Assembly: GCA_016708315.1 (NCBI GenBank)
Contig: JADJGC010000002.1
Location: 62,001-126,000, forward strand
Source of the DNA: a bacterium
GTDB lineage: Bacteria; Zixibacteria; MSB-5A5; CAIYYT01
Reading direction: 5' to 3'
Length of the DNA: 64,000 nt
Shown: positions 31,626-42,026 of the stretch, piece after piece
Layout of the letters: each line of letters starts with the position of its first letter
Numbering within the stretch: the stretch's first letter is position 1
Made by a program: the position numbers and the translations under genes
Notes under the pieces: model-generated
Told to the model about the DNA's origin: nothing
Databases searched by the model: none
What the model saw: the letters and a program-made list of their open reading frames with translations, nothing else

Positions 31626-32447
31626 ATGGGAATCAAAAGTTTCAAACCGCATACTCCCGGACGTCGGCACATGACGGTCTCCACATTCGAGGAGATCACG
31701 ACCGACAAGCCGGAGAAGTCGCTTCTTGAGCCGCTGCGTAAATCAGGCGGACGTAACAATCTTGGCCGTGTCACCGCGTTTTGTCGCGGCGGCGGTCACA
31801 AGCGCGCTTACCGCGTGATTGATTTCAAGCGCGACAAGCGCGACATTCCAGCCACGGTAGCGACGATTGAATATGATCCGAATCGCTCGGCGAATATTGC
31901 TTTGTTGCATTATGCCGATGGCGAAAAGCGTTACATCATTGCTCCGGACGGTCTGCAAGTTGGTGCGAAAATCATTTCGAGCGAGAATGCAGATATCAAA
32001 CCGGGTAATGCATTGCCGATCGAAAAGATTCCGCCGGGCACATTCATCAATTGCGTTGAATTGATTTCCGGACGCGGCGCCAAAATGGGTCGCGCTGCCG
32101 GAACAATCATTCAATTGATGGTGAAGGAGGGCGACTTTGCCCACCTGAAGCTGCCTTCCGGCGAAGTTCGTCTGGTGCGGTTGAATTGCTTCGCCACGAT
32201 TGGACAAGTTGGCAACATTGAACATGATTCGATTTCGTTGGGTAAAGCCGGCCGTAGCCGTTGGATGGGTCGCAAGCCTTCAGTTCGCGGCGTGGCGATG
32301 AACCCGGTTGACCATCCGATGGGCGGCGGCGAAGGCCGTTCGTCTGGCGGTCGTCACCCTTGCTCGCCCTGGGGATTGAAGTCCAAGGGTAAGAAGACAC
32401 GCAAGTCGAAGAATTCTGATAAGTTGATTATTAAGCGGAGAAAGTAA
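31626..32447 (+). CDS. rplB: 50S ribosomal protein L2
   Basis: A 273-residue protein essential for peptidyl transfer and subunit joining. The C-terminal [21 protein letters not shown] region keeps the critical His. Length is normal. The gap before rpsS is 18 bases. Confidence 0.98.
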   Translation: MGIKSFKPHTPGRRHMTVSTFEEITTDKPEKSLLEPLRKSGGRNNLGRVTAFCRGGGHKRAYRVIDFKRDKRDIPATVATIEYDPNRSANIALLHYADGEKRYIIAPDGLQVGAKIISSENADIKPGNALPIEKIPPGTFINCVELISGRGAKMGRAAGTIIQLMVKEGDFAHLKLPSGEVRLVRLNCFATIGQVGNIEHDSISLGKAGRSRWMGRKPSVRGVAMNPVDHPMGGGEGRSSGGRHPCSPWGLKSKGKKTRKSKNSDKLIIKRRK

Positions 32448-32465
32448 GAGGAGAGTGGTAAACTA

Positions 32466-32774
32466 ATGGCTCGTTCGTTGAAAAAAGGACCATTTATCGA
32501 TGACCATCTGATGAAGAAGGTCAACGCTCTGAATTCCACCGGCGAAAAGAAGGTTGTCAAGACCTGGTCGCGCCGCTCTACGATTTCTCCGGAATTTGTC
32601 GGGCACACGCTCGCAATTCATAATGGCAATAAATTCATCCCGGTTTACGTGACCGAAAACATGGTGGGACATAAGCTCGGAGAGTTTGCGCCGACGCGCA
32701 CATTCCGCGGGCACTCCGGCCAAAAATTGACCGAGAAAACCACCAAGGTCGCTGCTGCGCCGGCCACTAAGTAG
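32466..32774 (+). CDS. rpsS: 30S ribosomal protein S19
   Basis: A 102-residue head protein: start [15 protein letters not shown], then [21 protein letters not shown] and [19 protein letters not shown] short Lys/Ala-rich tail after the core ([16 protein letters not shown]) is slightly longer than the usual 92 residues. Confidence 0.98.
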   Translation: MARSLKKGPFIDDHLMKKVNALNSTGEKKVVKTWSRRSTISPEFVGHTLAIHNGNKFIPVYVTENMVGHKLGEFAPTRTFRGHSGQKLTEKTTKVAAAPATK

Positions 32775-32787
32775 GCGAGGGATATCG

Positions 32788-33234
32788 ATGTTTCTGGAAG
32801 CAACAGCCAAAGCGCGCTTTTTGCGCATGTCCGCCCGCAAGGTCCGCTTAGTAGCTGATCTCGTGCGTGGAATGAAGGTCGACAAAGCGATCTCGGCCCT
32901 TGATTTCGTTCAGAAGTCTGCTGCCGAGCCGATTCGCAGCGTCGTCAAATCAGCCGCAGCCAATGCGATAAGCACAGTGGGAACTTCGCGGCTTAAGCCG
33001 GAAGATCTTACCATTGCAACGATTTTCGTTGATGGTGGACCGGCATACAAGCGTTATCGCGCCGCCTCAATGGGACGCGCCACGCCGATCAAACATCGTT
33101 TGTGTCATATTACGGTTATCGTTTCCGGTGAAGCTCGTGAAGAGCGCCGCAAAGGCAAGGCGAAAGCTGGAGCCGCGGCTGCCGGTAAGGAAACCAAAGA
33201 CACTAAAGAAGCTAAATCAGATAGTAAGGAATAG
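32788..33234 (+). CDS. rplV: 50S ribosomal protein L22 with charged C-terminal tail
   Basis: The core of about 112 residues is standard L22 (ARFLRMSARKVRLVADLVRG, PAYKRYRAASMGRATPI), with its tunnel hairpin where macrolide resistance mutations arise. About 36 extra residues, rich in Lys, Ala, Asp and Glu (RRKGKAKAGAAAAGKETKD...), extend the C terminus. The tail has low complexity and no recognisable domain. Confidence 0.96.
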   Translation: MFLEATAKARFLRMSARKVRLVADLVRGMKVDKAISALDFVQKSAAEPIRSVVKSAAANAISTVGTSRLKPEDLTIATIFVDGGPAYKRYRAASMGRATPIKHRLCHITVIVSGEAREERRKGKAKAGAAAAGKETKDTKEAKSDSKE

Positions 33235-33246
33235 AGGAGAGTAAAG

Positions 33247-34107
33247 TTGGGTCAGAAAACTCATCCAGTCGGATTAAGACTGGGAATCATTCGCGGCTGG
33301 AACTCCAAGTGGTTCGCTCAACGCAATTTTGCCGACCTGGTCGCTTCCGATCTTAAGATCAAGCGCTATGTCACCCAGCGCCTCGAAAACGCGGGATTGG
33401 CAAACATCGAAATTCTTCGCGACCCGAAGAAGGTCACTATCGACATTCACACTTCGCGTCCGGGCATTGTCATCGGCCGCAAAGGCATTGAAGTCGATAA
33501 ACTGCGTGAGGAGCTGCGTCTACTGGCCAACACCGAGATTACTCTCAATATTATTGAAGTCAAGAAGCCCGAGCTTTCAGCCCGGTTGGTAGCTGATTCG
33601 ATCGCCCGCCAGTTGGAAGGCCGTATCAGTTTCCGCCGTGCCATGAAGAAGGCTATTGGAGCGACGATGAAGATGGGCGCCGAGGGGATTAAGGTCCAAT
33701 GCGGCGGTCGTTTAGGCGGTGCTGAAATTGCACGCACTGAAAAGTACAAAGATGGTCGTATTCCTCTTCATACTTTGAGAGCAGATATTGATTATTCGAC
33801 TTCAACTGCCCATACGGCTTATGGCTGTATCGGCGTGAAGGTTTGGATTTGTCGCGGCGAGATTCTCGACCGCTTTGCCGAACCGGTCAAGCGTCCGGAA
33901 GATCAGCAGCAGAATCAGCAGGGCGAGCGCCCGCGTTTCCGTGATGATCGCGGTGGCCGTGGTGGAGACCGCGGTGGAGATCGTGGACGTCGCGGCGGCG
34001 GTGGCGGAGGCGGCGGACAGCATCAGCAGCGCGGCCGGATTCGCAAGCCGGGTGGCGGTGGTGGAGCCGGAGGCGGCGGCGACAGAGGGCCTCAACAGGC
34101 ACAGTAA
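33247..34107 (+). CDS. rpsC: 30S ribosomal protein S3 with RGG/Gln-rich tail
   Basis: Residues 1 to about 215 are standard S3: a KH domain with GRKGIEVDKLREEL and the C-terminal domain through VWICRGEILD, forming the mRNA entry helicase surface. The last 70 residues are a low-complexity tail of Arg-Gly, Asp-Arg-Gly and polyglycine with Gln clusters (GGRGGDRGGDRGRRGG), resembling RGG-box RNA-binding regions. TTG start. The following gap of 83 bases to rplP is unusually long for this operon. Confidence 0.96.
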   Translation: MGQKTHPVGLRLGIIRGWNSKWFAQRNFADLVASDLKIKRYVTQRLENAGLANIEILRDPKKVTIDIHTSRPGIVIGRKGIEVDKLREELRLLANTEITLNIIEVKKPELSARLVADSIARQLEGRISFRRAMKKAIGATMKMGAEGIKVQCGGRLGGAEIARTEKYKDGRIPLHTLRADIDYSTSTAHTAYGCIGVKVWICRGEILDRFAEPVKRPEDQQQNQQGERPRFRDDRGGRGGDRGGDRGRRGGGGGGGGQHQQRGRIRKPGGGGGAGGGGDRGPQQAQ

Positions 34108-34190
34108 TTGGTTAAGAAATGACTTGCGGACAGAGAGTTCCACGGATATATTGCAAGTCTGTCACTTTTGGGATTTTGGAGTAGTAAATT

Positions 34191-34610
34191 ATGTTAATGC
34201 CAAAAAGAATCAAGTATCGCCGGCACCACCGCGGTCGTCGCAATGGACTGGCGTATCGTGGTTCCGATATCGATTTCGGCGAGTTTGGTCTTAAGGCATT
34301 AGAACCGGCCTGGATAACCAATCGCCAGATCGAAGCCGCGCGTGTGGCTTTAACGCGTCATATCAAACGCGGCGGCAAGATTTGGATTCGGATATTTCCG
34401 GATAAGCCGGTGACCAAGAAGCCGGCGGAGACGAGAATGGGTAAGGGCAAGGGCGCACCGGAGTTTTGGGTTGCGGTAATCAAACCGGGACGCATTCTCT
34501 TCGAGATAGAAGGTGTCAACGAGAAGCTCGCTGAAGAGGGAATGAGACTTGCCGCTTCGAAGCTTCCACTTAAGACGAAATTTGTGAAACGCGAAGCAGC
34601 GGCGGCGTAG
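34191..34610 (+). CDS. rplP: 50S ribosomal protein L16
   Basis: A 139-residue protein at the A-site: start [36 protein letters not shown], and [24 protein letters not shown]. It follows rpsC after a gap with no visible gene. Confidence 0.98.
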   Translation: MLMPKRIKYRRHHRGRRNGLAYRGSDIDFGEFGLKALEPAWITNRQIEAARVALTRHIKRGGKIWIRIFPDKPVTKKPAETRMGKGKGAPEFWVAVIKPGRILFEIEGVNEKLAEEGMRLAASKLPLKTKFVKREAAAA

Positions 34611-34616
34611 AGAAAT

Positions 34617-34856
34617 ATGAAAATTGCAGCCTTACGGGATTTGACCCACGAAGAGGTCACACAGAAGAAATTAGAGCTGGAGGATGAGTTGTTCAATCTC
34701 CGGCTGAAAAAGAAAACCAAGCAAGCGCAGAATCCGGTTCGGATGCGTTTCGTACGCCGCGACTTGGCCCGCATCTTCACGCTGTTGCGCGAAGAGCAAT
34801 TGGGCAAGACGCACCTTGCTGAGAGTGCCAAGATCATGCTGGATAAGAAGGAGTAG
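34617..34856 (+). CDS. rpmC: 50S ribosomal protein L29
   Basis: A 79-residue two-helix protein near the tunnel exit: [24 protein letters not shown], then [18 protein letters not shown]. Slightly longer than the usual 65 residues through a helical tail. Spaced 6 bases from rplP. Confidence 0.95.
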   Translation: MKIAALRDLTHEEVTQKKLELEDELFNLRLKKKTKQAQNPVRMRFVRRDLARIFTLLREEQLGKTHLAESAKIMLDKKE

Positions 34857-34858
34857 GG

Positions 34859-35113
34859 GTGGAGAGACAATTTCGCAAAACCAGAGTAGGCGTCGTCGTA
34901 TCCAACAAAATGGAAAAGACGATTACCGTTGAGCTGGAACGCAAGATGAAGCATCCGTTGTACACCAGAGTTATCAAGCGCCGCTCGAAGCTGTATGCTC
35001 ACGATGAGCAGAATACTGCCGGGATTGGCGACAAGGTTCTGGTTATGGAAACCCGCCCACTCTCCAAGTTGAAAAGATGGCGTCTGGTTAAAGTCGTCGA
35101 GAAAGCGGTATAG
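34859..35113 (+). CDS. rpsQ: 30S ribosomal protein S17
   Basis: An 84-residue OB-fold protein: [22 protein letters not shown] and [26 protein letters not shown] start two bases after the rpmC stop. Confidence 0.97.
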   Translation: MERQFRKTRVGVVVSNKMEKTITVELERKMKHPLYTRVIKRRSKLYAHDEQNTAGIGDKVLVMETRPLSKLKRWRLVKVVEKAV

Positions 35114-35116
35114 GAA

Positions 35117-35485
35117 ATGATTCAGGAATATTCGCGGCTAAACGTCGCAGATAATTCGGGCGCCAAGAAGGTGATGTGTTTCCGCGTATTGGGCGGCACG
35201 CGCCGGCGTTATGCCCGGATCGGCGACATTATTGTCTGCACGGTCAAAGATGCAATTCCAGGCGGCACGGTAAAGAAATCGGAAGTCTGCCGCGCCGTTG
35301 TGGTTCGGACTGTTGATGCGGTTCGTCGCAAGGACGGTTCGACAGTGCGTTTTTCTGAAAACGCTGCCGTTATCATCAACGATCAAAAAGAACCGCGCGG
35401 TACCCGTATCTTTGGGCCGGTAGCCCGCGAATTGCGCGAGAAGCAGTTTATGAAGATCGTATCGCTGGCTCCGGAGGTTGTGTAA
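35117..35485 (+). CDS. rplN: 50S ribosomal protein L14
   Basis: A 122-residue protein at the subunit interface (bridge B8): start [18 protein letters not shown] and end [20 protein letters not shown]. First gene of the spc segment after rpsQ, 3 bases away. Confidence 0.98.
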   Translation: MIQEYSRLNVADNSGAKKVMCFRVLGGTRRRYARIGDIIVCTVKDAIPGGTVKKSEVCRAVVVRTVDAVRRKDGSTVRFSENAAVIINDQKEPRGTRIFGPVARELREKQFMKIVSLAPEVV

Positions 35486-35489
35486 CAAT

Positions 35490-35810
35490 ATGAAGATCCG
35501 CAAAGGCGATACGGTAAGAGTGCTCAGTGGCAAGAACAAGGGCAAGACTGCGCGCGTGCTTATGGTCAATCCCGAAAAAATGCGCATCTGGGTTGAGGGT
35601 GTCAATCTGGTCAAACGCCATTCGCGTCCGACACAGAAGAACCCCAAGGGCGGTGTAGTTGAGAAGGAAGGTTCGCTGCATATTTCGAAAGTGATGCTGG
35701 TAGATGCCAAGGGTGAACCAACGCGCGTCGGATATCACGTCGTACGCAGCGAGAATGGCCGGATTTCCAGCAAGCTTCGCATCAGCAAGAAGTCGGGAGA
35801 AAACATTTAA
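35490..35810 (+). CDS. rplX: 50S ribosomal protein L24
   Basis: A 106-residue KOW-domain assembly initiator: [40 protein letters not shown] take ATG 35490 (MKIRKGD) rather than the frame opening four codons upstream. Confidence 0.97.
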   Translation: MKIRKGDTVRVLSGKNKGKTARVLMVNPEKMRIWVEGVNLVKRHSRPTQKNPKGGVVEKEGSLHISKVMLVDAKGEPTRVGYHVVRSENGRISSKLRISKKSGENI

Positions 35811-35820
35811 GTAAACGATT

Positions 35821-36363
35821 ATGGCAAGATTCAAATTATACTACAAAGACGAAGTTATACCGCGCTTGATGAAAGAGGGCGGATATAAGAACGTCATGCA
35901 AGTGCCGAAGATTACGAAAATCGTAATCAATATCGGACTGGGCGAAGCGATTCAGAACGCAAAGGCGTTGGAGGCGGCGACTGGCGATCTGACAATGATC
36001 ACCGGCCAGAAACCGCACGTACGCCGTGCTACCAAATCGGTCGCAAACTTCAAATTGCGCGAAGGCATGCCTATCGGCATCGCGACCACTCTGCGCGGCG
36101 AGAAGATGTATGAATTTCTTGATCGTTTGGTTTCAGTAGCGTTCCCGCGTGTTCGCGACTTTCGCGGCATTTCGCCGAAGTCGTTTGATGGCCGCGGCAA
36201 CTACACCATCGGTTTGAAAGAGCAAATTCTTTTCCCGGAAATCGACTATGATAAGATCGACAAGATCCGGGGTATGAATATCACAATTGTCACGACGGCG
36301 AAGACGGATGAGGAAGCATTGAATTTGCTGACTCACATGAAGCTGCCGTTCAGAAAGTCGTAA
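35821..36363 (+). CDS. rplE: 50S ribosomal protein L5
   Basis: A 180-residue 5S-rRNA-binding protein: [49 protein letters not shown]. The order rplX-rplE-rpsN is standard. Confidence 0.98.
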   Translation: MARFKLYYKDEVIPRLMKEGGYKNVMQVPKITKIVINIGLGEAIQNAKALEAATGDLTMITGQKPHVRRATKSVANFKLREGMPIGIATTLRGEKMYEFLDRLVSVAFPRVRDFRGISPKSFDGRGNYTIGLKEQILFPEIDYDKIDKIRGMNITIVTTAKTDEEALNLLTHMKLPFRKS

Positions 36364-36372
36364 GGAGCACGC

Positions 36373-36558
36373 TTGGCAAAAACCTGTTTGATTAAGAAGC
36401 AGCAGCGCACGCCGAAGTTTTCTTCGCGTGCATACAGCCGCTGTCGTCGTTGCGGACGCCCCCGCGCCTATTACAGAAAGTTTGGCATCTGCCGTTTATG
36501 TTTCCGCGAGATGGCGCTGGCCGGTGATTTGCCGGGCGTTGTCAAGGCGAGTTGGTAG
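36373..36558 (+). CDS. rpsN: 30S ribosomal protein S14, zinc-binding type
   Basis: A 61-residue S14 with an intact zinc finger (Cys24-x2-Cys27...Cys40-x2-Cys43: CRRCGR and CRLCFR), the short C+ paralogue. TTG start ([11 protein letters not shown]). No zinc-free S14 occurs in the window. Confidence 0.97.
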   Translation: MAKTCLIKKQQRTPKFSSRAYSRCRRCGRPRAYYRKFGICRLCFREMALAGDLPGVVKASW

Positions 36559-36575
36559 GGAAGGATTAAGAGACG

Positions 36576-36974
36576 ATGACGACCACAGATCCGATTGCGG
36601 ATATGCTGACCCGCATCCGAAATGGCTGCAAGGCCCGGATGAAGAAGGTTGATGTTCCTGCTTCAAACATCAAGCGTGAAATTGCCCGAATTCTTGAAGA
36701 GCATCGCTTTATCAAGAAGACGATTGAAGTCAAAGACGACAAACAAGGCATTCTGCGCATTTACTTGCGCTATAACAAATTCGATGAGCCCGTCATTCGC
36801 GGTATTCGCCGTGTGTCGCGCCCGGGTTTGCGCCAATATGCCAACAATGAAAAGATACATAAGATGAGCCGCAGCATGGGCATGACAATCCTGACAACCT
36901 CGCGCGGTTTGATGACGAGTGAAAAAGCGCTCAAAGAGAAGGTTGGCGGAGAAGCTCTCTGCTACGTGTGGTAG
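36576..36974 (+). CDS. rpsH: 30S ribosomal protein S8
   Basis: A 132-residue protein: TDPIADMLTRIRNGCKARMKKVDVPAS and the C-terminal GMTILTTSRGLMT/GGEALCYVW region. In E. coli S8 represses the spc operon by binding mRNA around rplE; not checked here. Confidence 0.98.
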   Translation: MTTTDPIADMLTRIRNGCKARMKKVDVPASNIKREIARILEEHRFIKKTIEVKDDKQGILRIYLRYNKFDEPVIRGIRRVSRPGLRQYANNEKIHKMSRSMGMTILTTSRGLMTSEKALKEKVGGEALCYVW

Positions 36975-36989
36975 GATTAGAGGATTATT

Positions 36990-37526
36990 ATGTCGAGAAT
37001 AGGTAGAGCCCCGATAACCGTACCGGACAAGGTGAAAATCGAATTGTCTGGATGCGATATGAAGGTCACCGGACCCAAAGGTTCGTTGGAAAAAACCTTC
37101 CATCCTTCGATGAAGATCAAGATCGACAAAAGCGTCGTTACGGTTGAGCGTCCGGGCGACAGCAAATTTCATCGTTCGCTTCACGGCCTGACCCGCCAGT
37201 TAATTTTCAACATGGTGCAAGGCGTGACCGTGGGATTCCAGAGGGAACTGGAAATCCAGGGTGTAGGTTATCGTGCAGAACTCGTCGGCAAGGCTTTGAA
37301 AATTGCCGTTGGATTTTCGCATCCGATAATTGTCAAGCCGGTGCCGGGAATTTCGGTTGTGCTTGATGACCCGACGCATTTCAAAGTCGTCGGAATGGAT
37401 AAAGAACTGGTCGGTATGATGGCGTCGAAAATACGCGGCTTCCGTCCGCCGGAACCATACAAGGGCAAAGGTATTCGCTACAAGGGCGAGGCCGTACGCA
37501 AGAAAGCCGGCAAGACCGCGGCATAG
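36990..37526 (+). CDS. rplF: 50S ribosomal protein L6
   Basis: A 178-residue two-domain protein near the factor-binding site: start MSRIGRAPITVPDKV and the end RPPEPYKGKGIRYKGE, both family-typical. Confidence 0.98.
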   Translation: MSRIGRAPITVPDKVKIELSGCDMKVTGPKGSLEKTFHPSMKIKIDKSVVTVERPGDSKFHRSLHGLTRQLIFNMVQGVTVGFQRELEIQGVGYRAELVGKALKIAVGFSHPIIVKPVPGISVVLDDPTHFKVVGMDKELVGMMASKIRGFRPPEPYKGKGIRYKGEAVRKKAGKTAA

Positions 37527-37538
37527 TGGAGTAACAAA

Positions 37539-37913
37539 ATGTCTGACAAGAATTCGATACATCAACGCATGCAGAAACGCCGCCAAATGCGCGTGCGTAA
37601 AAAAGTTCAGGGTTCAGCGACTCGTCCGCGTTTGTCGGTCTATCGTTCGGCCAAGAATATCTATGCGCAAGTTATTGATGATGTCGCCGGTATCACGCTG
37701 GTTTCATCATCGAGCATTGACAAGGATATGGTCGAGACGGTAAAGACCGCTAAGAAGAAGGGCGATCTGTCCACCCTGGTCGGCGAAAGTGTCGCGAAGA
37801 AGGCGATTGCCAAGGGCATCGAATTAGTCGTGTTCGATCGCAATCGTTACGAGTACCACGGGCGCGTCAAAGGCGTTGCCGAAGGTGCTCGCAAAGCTGG
37901 TTTGAAATTTTAG
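37539..37913 (+). CDS. rplR: 50S ribosomal protein L18
   Basis: A 124-residue 5S-rRNA-binding protein: [20 protein letters not shown] and [23 protein letters not shown]. The N-terminal 20 residues are strongly basic. Confidence 0.97.
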   Translation: MSDKNSIHQRMQKRRQMRVRKKVQGSATRPRLSVYRSAKNIYAQVIDDVAGITLVSSSSIDKDMVETVKTAKKKGDLSTLVGESVAKKAIAKGIELVVFDRNRYEYHGRVKGVAEGARKAGLKF

Positions 37914-37935
37914 TCGGTAGATTGAGGTATATAGT

Positions 37936-38424
37936 TTGGCTCGCTACGAATCAGAAGAACAAGAACTGCAGGAAAAAGTCATCCACATCAACCGGGTAGC
38001 GAAAGTTATCAAGGGTGGACGACGCTTCTCCTTCACGGCCATCGTCAGTGTCGGCGATCGGCAGGGTCAGGTCGGCATCGGTCTGGGTAAAGCCTCAGAA
38101 GTAGTCGATGCCATCCGCAAGGGCACCGAGGCCGCACGCAAGGGAATGGTACGTGTTTCGATTGTCCATGGCACGATCCCGCACGAGATTATCGGCCGCT
38201 ACGGCGCAGCGCGTGTGCTGCTGAAGCCCGCTTCAGCAGGTACCGGTGTTATCGCCGGCGGAACGGTCCGCGCGATTCTTGACGCCGCCGGCGTTCAAGA
38301 TATTCTGACCAAGTCGCTGGGTTCGAGCAGTCCGCACAACGTCGTTAAGGCGACTATGGACGGTTTGATGCGTTTGCGCACCAAGGAAGAACAGCGCGGC
38401 TTCCGCGAACTGGAGTTGAGTTAG
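37936..38424 (+). CDS. rpsE: 30S ribosomal protein S5
   Basis: A 162-residue protein: [21 protein letters not shown] (loop tied to accuracy and spectinomycin) and the [20 protein letters not shown] domain. TTG start behind TGAGG. Confidence 0.98.
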   Translation: MARYESEEQELQEKVIHINRVAKVIKGGRRFSFTAIVSVGDRQGQVGIGLGKASEVVDAIRKGTEAARKGMVRVSIVHGTIPHEIIGRYGAARVLLKPASAGTGVIAGGTVRAILDAAGVQDILTKSLGSSSPHNVVKATMDGLMRLRTKEEQRGFRELELS

Positions 38425-38427
38425 TTT

Positions 38428-38610
38428 ATGGCGAAGCAGTTAAGAATTACGCTGGTGAAAGGTCTGTCCGGACACATTGAAGCGCACCGCGGAACGGTTC
38501 GCGCTTTGGGTATCCGCAAGACGAACCACAGTGTCGTCCACAATGACACGCCGCAGATCCGCGGTATGGTGAAATCGATTAGTTATCTGCTCAAGGTGGA
38601 GGAAGTTTAA
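38428..38610 (+). CDS. rpmD: 50S ribosomal protein L30
   Basis: A 60-residue protein: KQLRITLVKGLSGHIEAHRGTVRALG, TPQIRGMVKSISYLLKVEE. Coupled between rpsE and rplO with gaps of 3 and 1 bases. Confidence 0.96.
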   Translation: MAKQLRITLVKGLSGHIEAHRGTVRALGIRKTNHSVVHNDTPQIRGMVKSISYLLKVEEV

Positions 38611-38611
38611 G

Positions 38612-39058
38612 ATGAAGCTGGGCGAACTACAAAAAGCGAAAGGCTCCACCACAAGTCGCAAGCGTGTCGGTCGCGGCCCGGGTTCGGGATTGGGCGAGCA
38701 GTCTACTCGCGGACACAAGGGCGCGCGCGCGCGTGCCGGTTTCAAATACAAACCGTGGCACGAAGGCGGCCAGATGCCGCTGTTGCGCCGTCTGCCTAAG
38801 CGCGGATTCCACAATATTCACGGCACAGTGTATCAAGCCGTCAATGTCGATGACATTGCCCGCAAATTCACTGCCGGCGCCGAGATCACAATTGCGAGTC
38901 TGAAAGAAAATAATCTAATCAGATCACTGAATAGACCGGTGAAGGTTCTGGGAAACGGTGAGCTAAAGGTCAGCGTCACTTTGAAAGTGCATGCTGCTTC
39001 CAAGTCGGCAATTGACAAGATCACCGCGGCCGGAGGGAAGGTGGAAATCGTCAAGTGA
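38612..39058 (+). CDS. rplO: 50S ribosomal protein L15
   Basis: A 148-residue protein with the basic Gly-rich N terminus (RKRVGRGPGSGLGEQSTRGHKG) and GGQMPLLRRLPKRGF. The TGA stop overlaps the GTG start of secY. Confidence 0.97.
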   Translation: MKLGELQKAKGSTTSRKRVGRGPGSGLGEQSTRGHKGARARAGFKYKPWHEGGQMPLLRRLPKRGFHNIHGTVYQAVNVDDIARKFTAGAEITIASLKENNLIRSLNRPVKVLGNGELKVSVTLKVHAASKSAIDKITAAGGKVEIVK

Positions 39059-40371
39059 TCGAGAAAATACAGAATATCTTTAAGGTCAAAGAGCTGAGGG
39101 AGAGGATTCTTTTCACCCTCGGCATTTTGATTATATACCGCATCGGCAGTCACGTACCGACTCCGGGTATTGATGCAGCATTGCTGCAGCAGTTTTTCAC
39201 CAATCAGGCCGGGACTCTTTTCGGCATGTTTGACATGTTCGTCGGCGGCGCTTTCCAGAAAGCGACGATTTTTTCGCTGGGTATCATGCCGTACATTTCG
39301 GCATCGATTATCATTCAGTTGCTGACGCCGATTTTCCCGTATTTCCAGCGCCTCGCCAAGGAAGGTGAAGAAGGCCGCCGGAAAATCACGCAGTATACGC
39401 GTTACGGCACCGTAGCGATTGGTTTAATGCAGTCGTTTGGTGTTGCTGTTTGGTTGCAATCACTTCAGCCCGAACCGGGCATTTCCGTTGTCGTGAATCC
39501 CGGCGTAGGGTTTATTATGCTGTGCATGATCACCTTCACAGCTGGAACGATATTCATTATGTGGTTGGGTGAAAAGATCACCGAGCGCGGTATCGGCAAC
39601 GGTATTTCGCTGATTATTTTCATCGGCATTATTGCAACGTTTCCGCGCGCTGTTATTGATTCGTTTACCGACATTCAGTCGGGAGCACGTTCGATATTCA
39701 GCGAGTTGTTCCTGTTAATTCTGATGATCGCGACAATCGCAGCGATTGTTGTCGTCACTCGCGCACAGCGCAAAATTCCGGTCCAGCATGCAAAGCGCAT
39801 CGTTGGCCGCAAGGTAATGGGTGGTGTCACCACACATCTGCCGCTATCGGTTAATACCGCCGGCGTCATTCCGATTATCTTTGCCCAGTCGATCATGTTT
39901 GCTCCGGCAACTCTGTTGACTCTGTTCCCGCAGTCCGATTTCGTGCAGAACTTTGTCAGTTATTTGCAGCCCGGAGAGATTGTTTATAGTGTCGTTTATG
40001 GCTTGATCATTGTGTTCTTTGCTTACTTCTACACCGCTATCGTTGTCAATCCGATTGACATGGCGGATAACATGAAGAAGCAAGGCGCATTTATTCCGGG
40101 TATTCGTCCGGGTCGAAGCACGGCTGAGTATATTGACCGTGTGCTTACCCGCATTACGCTGCCCGGAGCCATTTTCTTCGCGGTCATCGCTGTGATGCCG
40201 TATATTTTGATTAAGGCGTTTGATGTCAAGTACTACTTCGGTGGTACAGGCATTCTGATTGTGGTCGGCGTTGCTCTTGACACGCTGCAGCAGGTTGAGT
40301 CGCATTTGATTATGCGGCACTATGAAGGCTTCATGAAGCAGGGCAGAATCAAGGGCCGCTCGGCGCTATGA
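39055..40371 (+). CDS. secY: preprotein translocase subunit SecY
   Basis: A 438-residue channel-forming inner-membrane protein with ten predicted spans. Plug and pore elements include IPTPGIDAALLQQFF-like (here HVPTPGIDAALL) and IMPYISASIIIQLL; cytoplasmic loops carry RYGTVAIGLMQS and the basic GIRPGRSTAEYI. Start GTG overlapping rplO, stop overlapping adk (ATGA). Confidence 0.98.
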   Translation: MIEKIQNIFKVKELRERILFTLGILIIYRIGSHVPTPGIDAALLQQFFTNQAGTLFGMFDMFVGGAFQKATIFSLGIMPYISASIIIQLLTPIFPYFQRLAKEGEEGRRKITQYTRYGTVAIGLMQSFGVAVWLQSLQPEPGISVVVNPGVGFIMLCMITFTAGTIFIMWLGEKITERGIGNGISLIIFIGIIATFPRAVIDSFTDIQSGARSIFSELFLLILMIATIAAIVVVTRAQRKIPVQHAKRIVGRKVMGGVTTHLPLSVNTAGVIPIIFAQSIMFAPATLLTLFPQSDFVQNFVSYLQPGEIVYSVVYGLIIVFFAYFYTAIVVNPIDMADNMKKQGAFIPGIRPGRSTAEYIDRVLTRITLPGAIFFAVIAVMPYILIKAFDVKYYFGGTGILIVVGVALDTLQQVESHLIMRHYEGFMKQGRIKGRSAL

Positions 40372-41034
40372 GGCGACTGGTCCTCCTTGGTGCGCCAGGG
40401 TCCGGCAAAGGCACGCAAGCCAAGATACTGGCTGCAAGTCTCGGACTGACGCATCTCTCAACCGGTGATATCCTGCGCGAAGAAGTTCGCACCGGCACCG
40501 AGTTGGGAATCAAAGCCAAGGAGTACATGAACGCCGGCAAACTGGTTACCGACGCGCTGATTCTCGAAATGATCGAGGCGCGTTTTGCCAGCGACGACGT
40601 TCGCAGCGGGTTCATTCTGGATGGGTTTCCCAGGACTCTGCCGCAAGCCGAAGGCTTCGACAAGCTGGCAGAGCGTCTGGAACTTCAGATCGACGCCGTT
40701 GTTAATCTTGAAGTCGATAGCGAAGCCATTGTCAAGAGACTGAGCGCTCGTTCGACTTGTTCAACTTGCGGTACGATCTATAACGATCTTACGAAGCCGC
40801 CGAAACGTCCGGGTCTTTGCGATCTGGATAACGGCCTTTTGCACCGCAGGACCGACGACAGCGAGATGGTGGTTCGCCACCGCCTCAATGTTTATTTTCA
40901 GCAGACCAAGCCCCTCGAGGTCTACTACCGCGAGAGGGAATTGATAATTAGTGTACAGGGTGATAATCCTGTGGAAGTCGTCACGGCGGAGATTATTTCG
41001 AAGCTGGAGATGGCTAAAAAAAAAAGCAGAATGA
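40368..41034 (+). CDS. adk: adenylate kinase, joined in frame to map through an A10 run
   Basis: Nucleoside monophosphate kinase (ATP + AMP = 2 ADP). P-loop GAPGSGKGTQA near residues 7-17, FILDGFPRT in the AMP site, and a zinc-type lid CSTCG...GLCDLD (Cys, Cys, Cys, Asp ligands). Ten As at 41016-41025 keep the frame open into map, giving a 471-codon fusion. With nine As the frame reads AKKKAE then TGA at 41032-41034, overlapping the map ATG as ATGA; length would be 221 residues, normal for the zinc-lid type. I annotate two genes and flag the junction. Confidence 0.92.
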
Positions 41035-41783
41035 TAGAACTGAAGTCGAAATCTGAGATCGCCAAGGTCGCCGAAGCTGGCCGAATTGTCGCACAAGCGC
41101 ACGATTTGGTCGAATCGATGCTCAAGCCGGGTGTCGAAACGCGCGAGATTGATGATCGTGTGCGCGAGCTGATAATCAAGGAAGGCGGAGTGCCTTCGTT
41201 TCTTGGTTATCGCGGCTATCCGGCGTCGACCTGCATCTCGATTAATGAAGTGATCGTGCACGGTATTCCGGGGCGTCGCAAGATCAAGGATGGCGACTTG
41301 GTTTCAGTTGATATTGGCGTTTATAAGAATGGATTTCATGCCGATGCAGCCCGCACGTTTTTGGCAGGCAGCGCCGGCGACGAGAAAGAAAAGATCGCTA
41401 AGATCGTTCGCGAATCGCTGGAAGCAGGGATTGCTGCCGGTAAGCCGAATGGACGGTTGGGTGATATCTCCAACGCAATTCAGAAACACGCCGAGCGCAA
41501 CGGTTACTCTGTCGTTCGCGACTTGGTGGGACACGGCGTTGGACGTGCATTGCACGAAGATCCGCAGATTCCCAATTATGGCGCCGCCGGATCAGGACCG
41601 GTTCTCAAGGTGGGAATGGTATTGGCGATTGAACCAATGATCAACGCCGGAACCTGGGAGATTGAGACATTAGAAGACGGCTGGACAATCGTGACCGCAG
41701 ATCGTAAGCTCTCTGCACATTGGGAGAACACTTACGCGGTAACGAGCGACGGCATCGTAGCACTAACAGTTAGCGAGAATTGA
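41031..41783 (+). CDS. map: methionine aminopeptidase type I
   Basis: Removes the initiator Met from nascent proteins; two metal ions. The 250-residue protein starts [19 protein letters not shown] at ATG 41031. Ligands are recognisable: Asp in VSVDIGV, Asp in GFHADAART, His in [14 protein letters not shown], Glu in LAIEPM, and the final Glu in [10 protein letters not shown]. As sequenced it is the C-terminal part of a fusion with Adk. The stop overlaps infA (TGATG). Confidence 0.95.
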   Translation: MIELKSKSEIAKVAEAGRIVAQAHDLVESMLKPGVETREIDDRVRELIIKEGGVPSFLGYRGYPASTCISINEVIVHGIPGRRKIKDGDLVSVDIGVYKNGFHADAARTFLAGSAGDEKEKIAKIVRESLEAGIAAGKPNGRLGDISNAIQKHAERNGYSVVRDLVGHGVGRALHEDPQIPNYGAAGSGPVLKVGMVLAIEPMINAGTWEIETLEDGWTIVTADRKLSAHWENTYAVTSDGIVALTVSEN

Positions 41784-42001
41784 TGACCAAAGAAGCGACC
41801 ATTAAAGTCGAAGGTAAAGTTTTAGAACCACTGCCAAATGCCATGTTCAGAGTCGAACTTGACAACGGTCACAAGGTATTGGCGCACGTTTCCGGCAAGA
41901 TGAGAATGCATTTCATAAAAATACTGCCGGGTGACAAGGTGACATTGGAATTGTCTCCTTACGATTTGAGTAAAGGTCGCATCGTTTATCGATACAAGTA
42001 G
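41783..42001 (+). CDS. infA: translation initiation factor IF-1
   Basis: A 72-residue OB-fold protein: [58 protein letters not shown]. Start ATG 41783 overlaps the map stop. Order secY-adk-map-infA-rpmJ is the classical one. Confidence 0.98.
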   Translation: MTKEATIKVEGKVLEPLPNAMFRVELDNGHKVLAHVSGKMRMHFIKILPGDKVTLELSPYDLSKGRIVYRYK

Positions 42002-42026
42002 AAGATTTGTTTCTGGAGTTAAAGAT

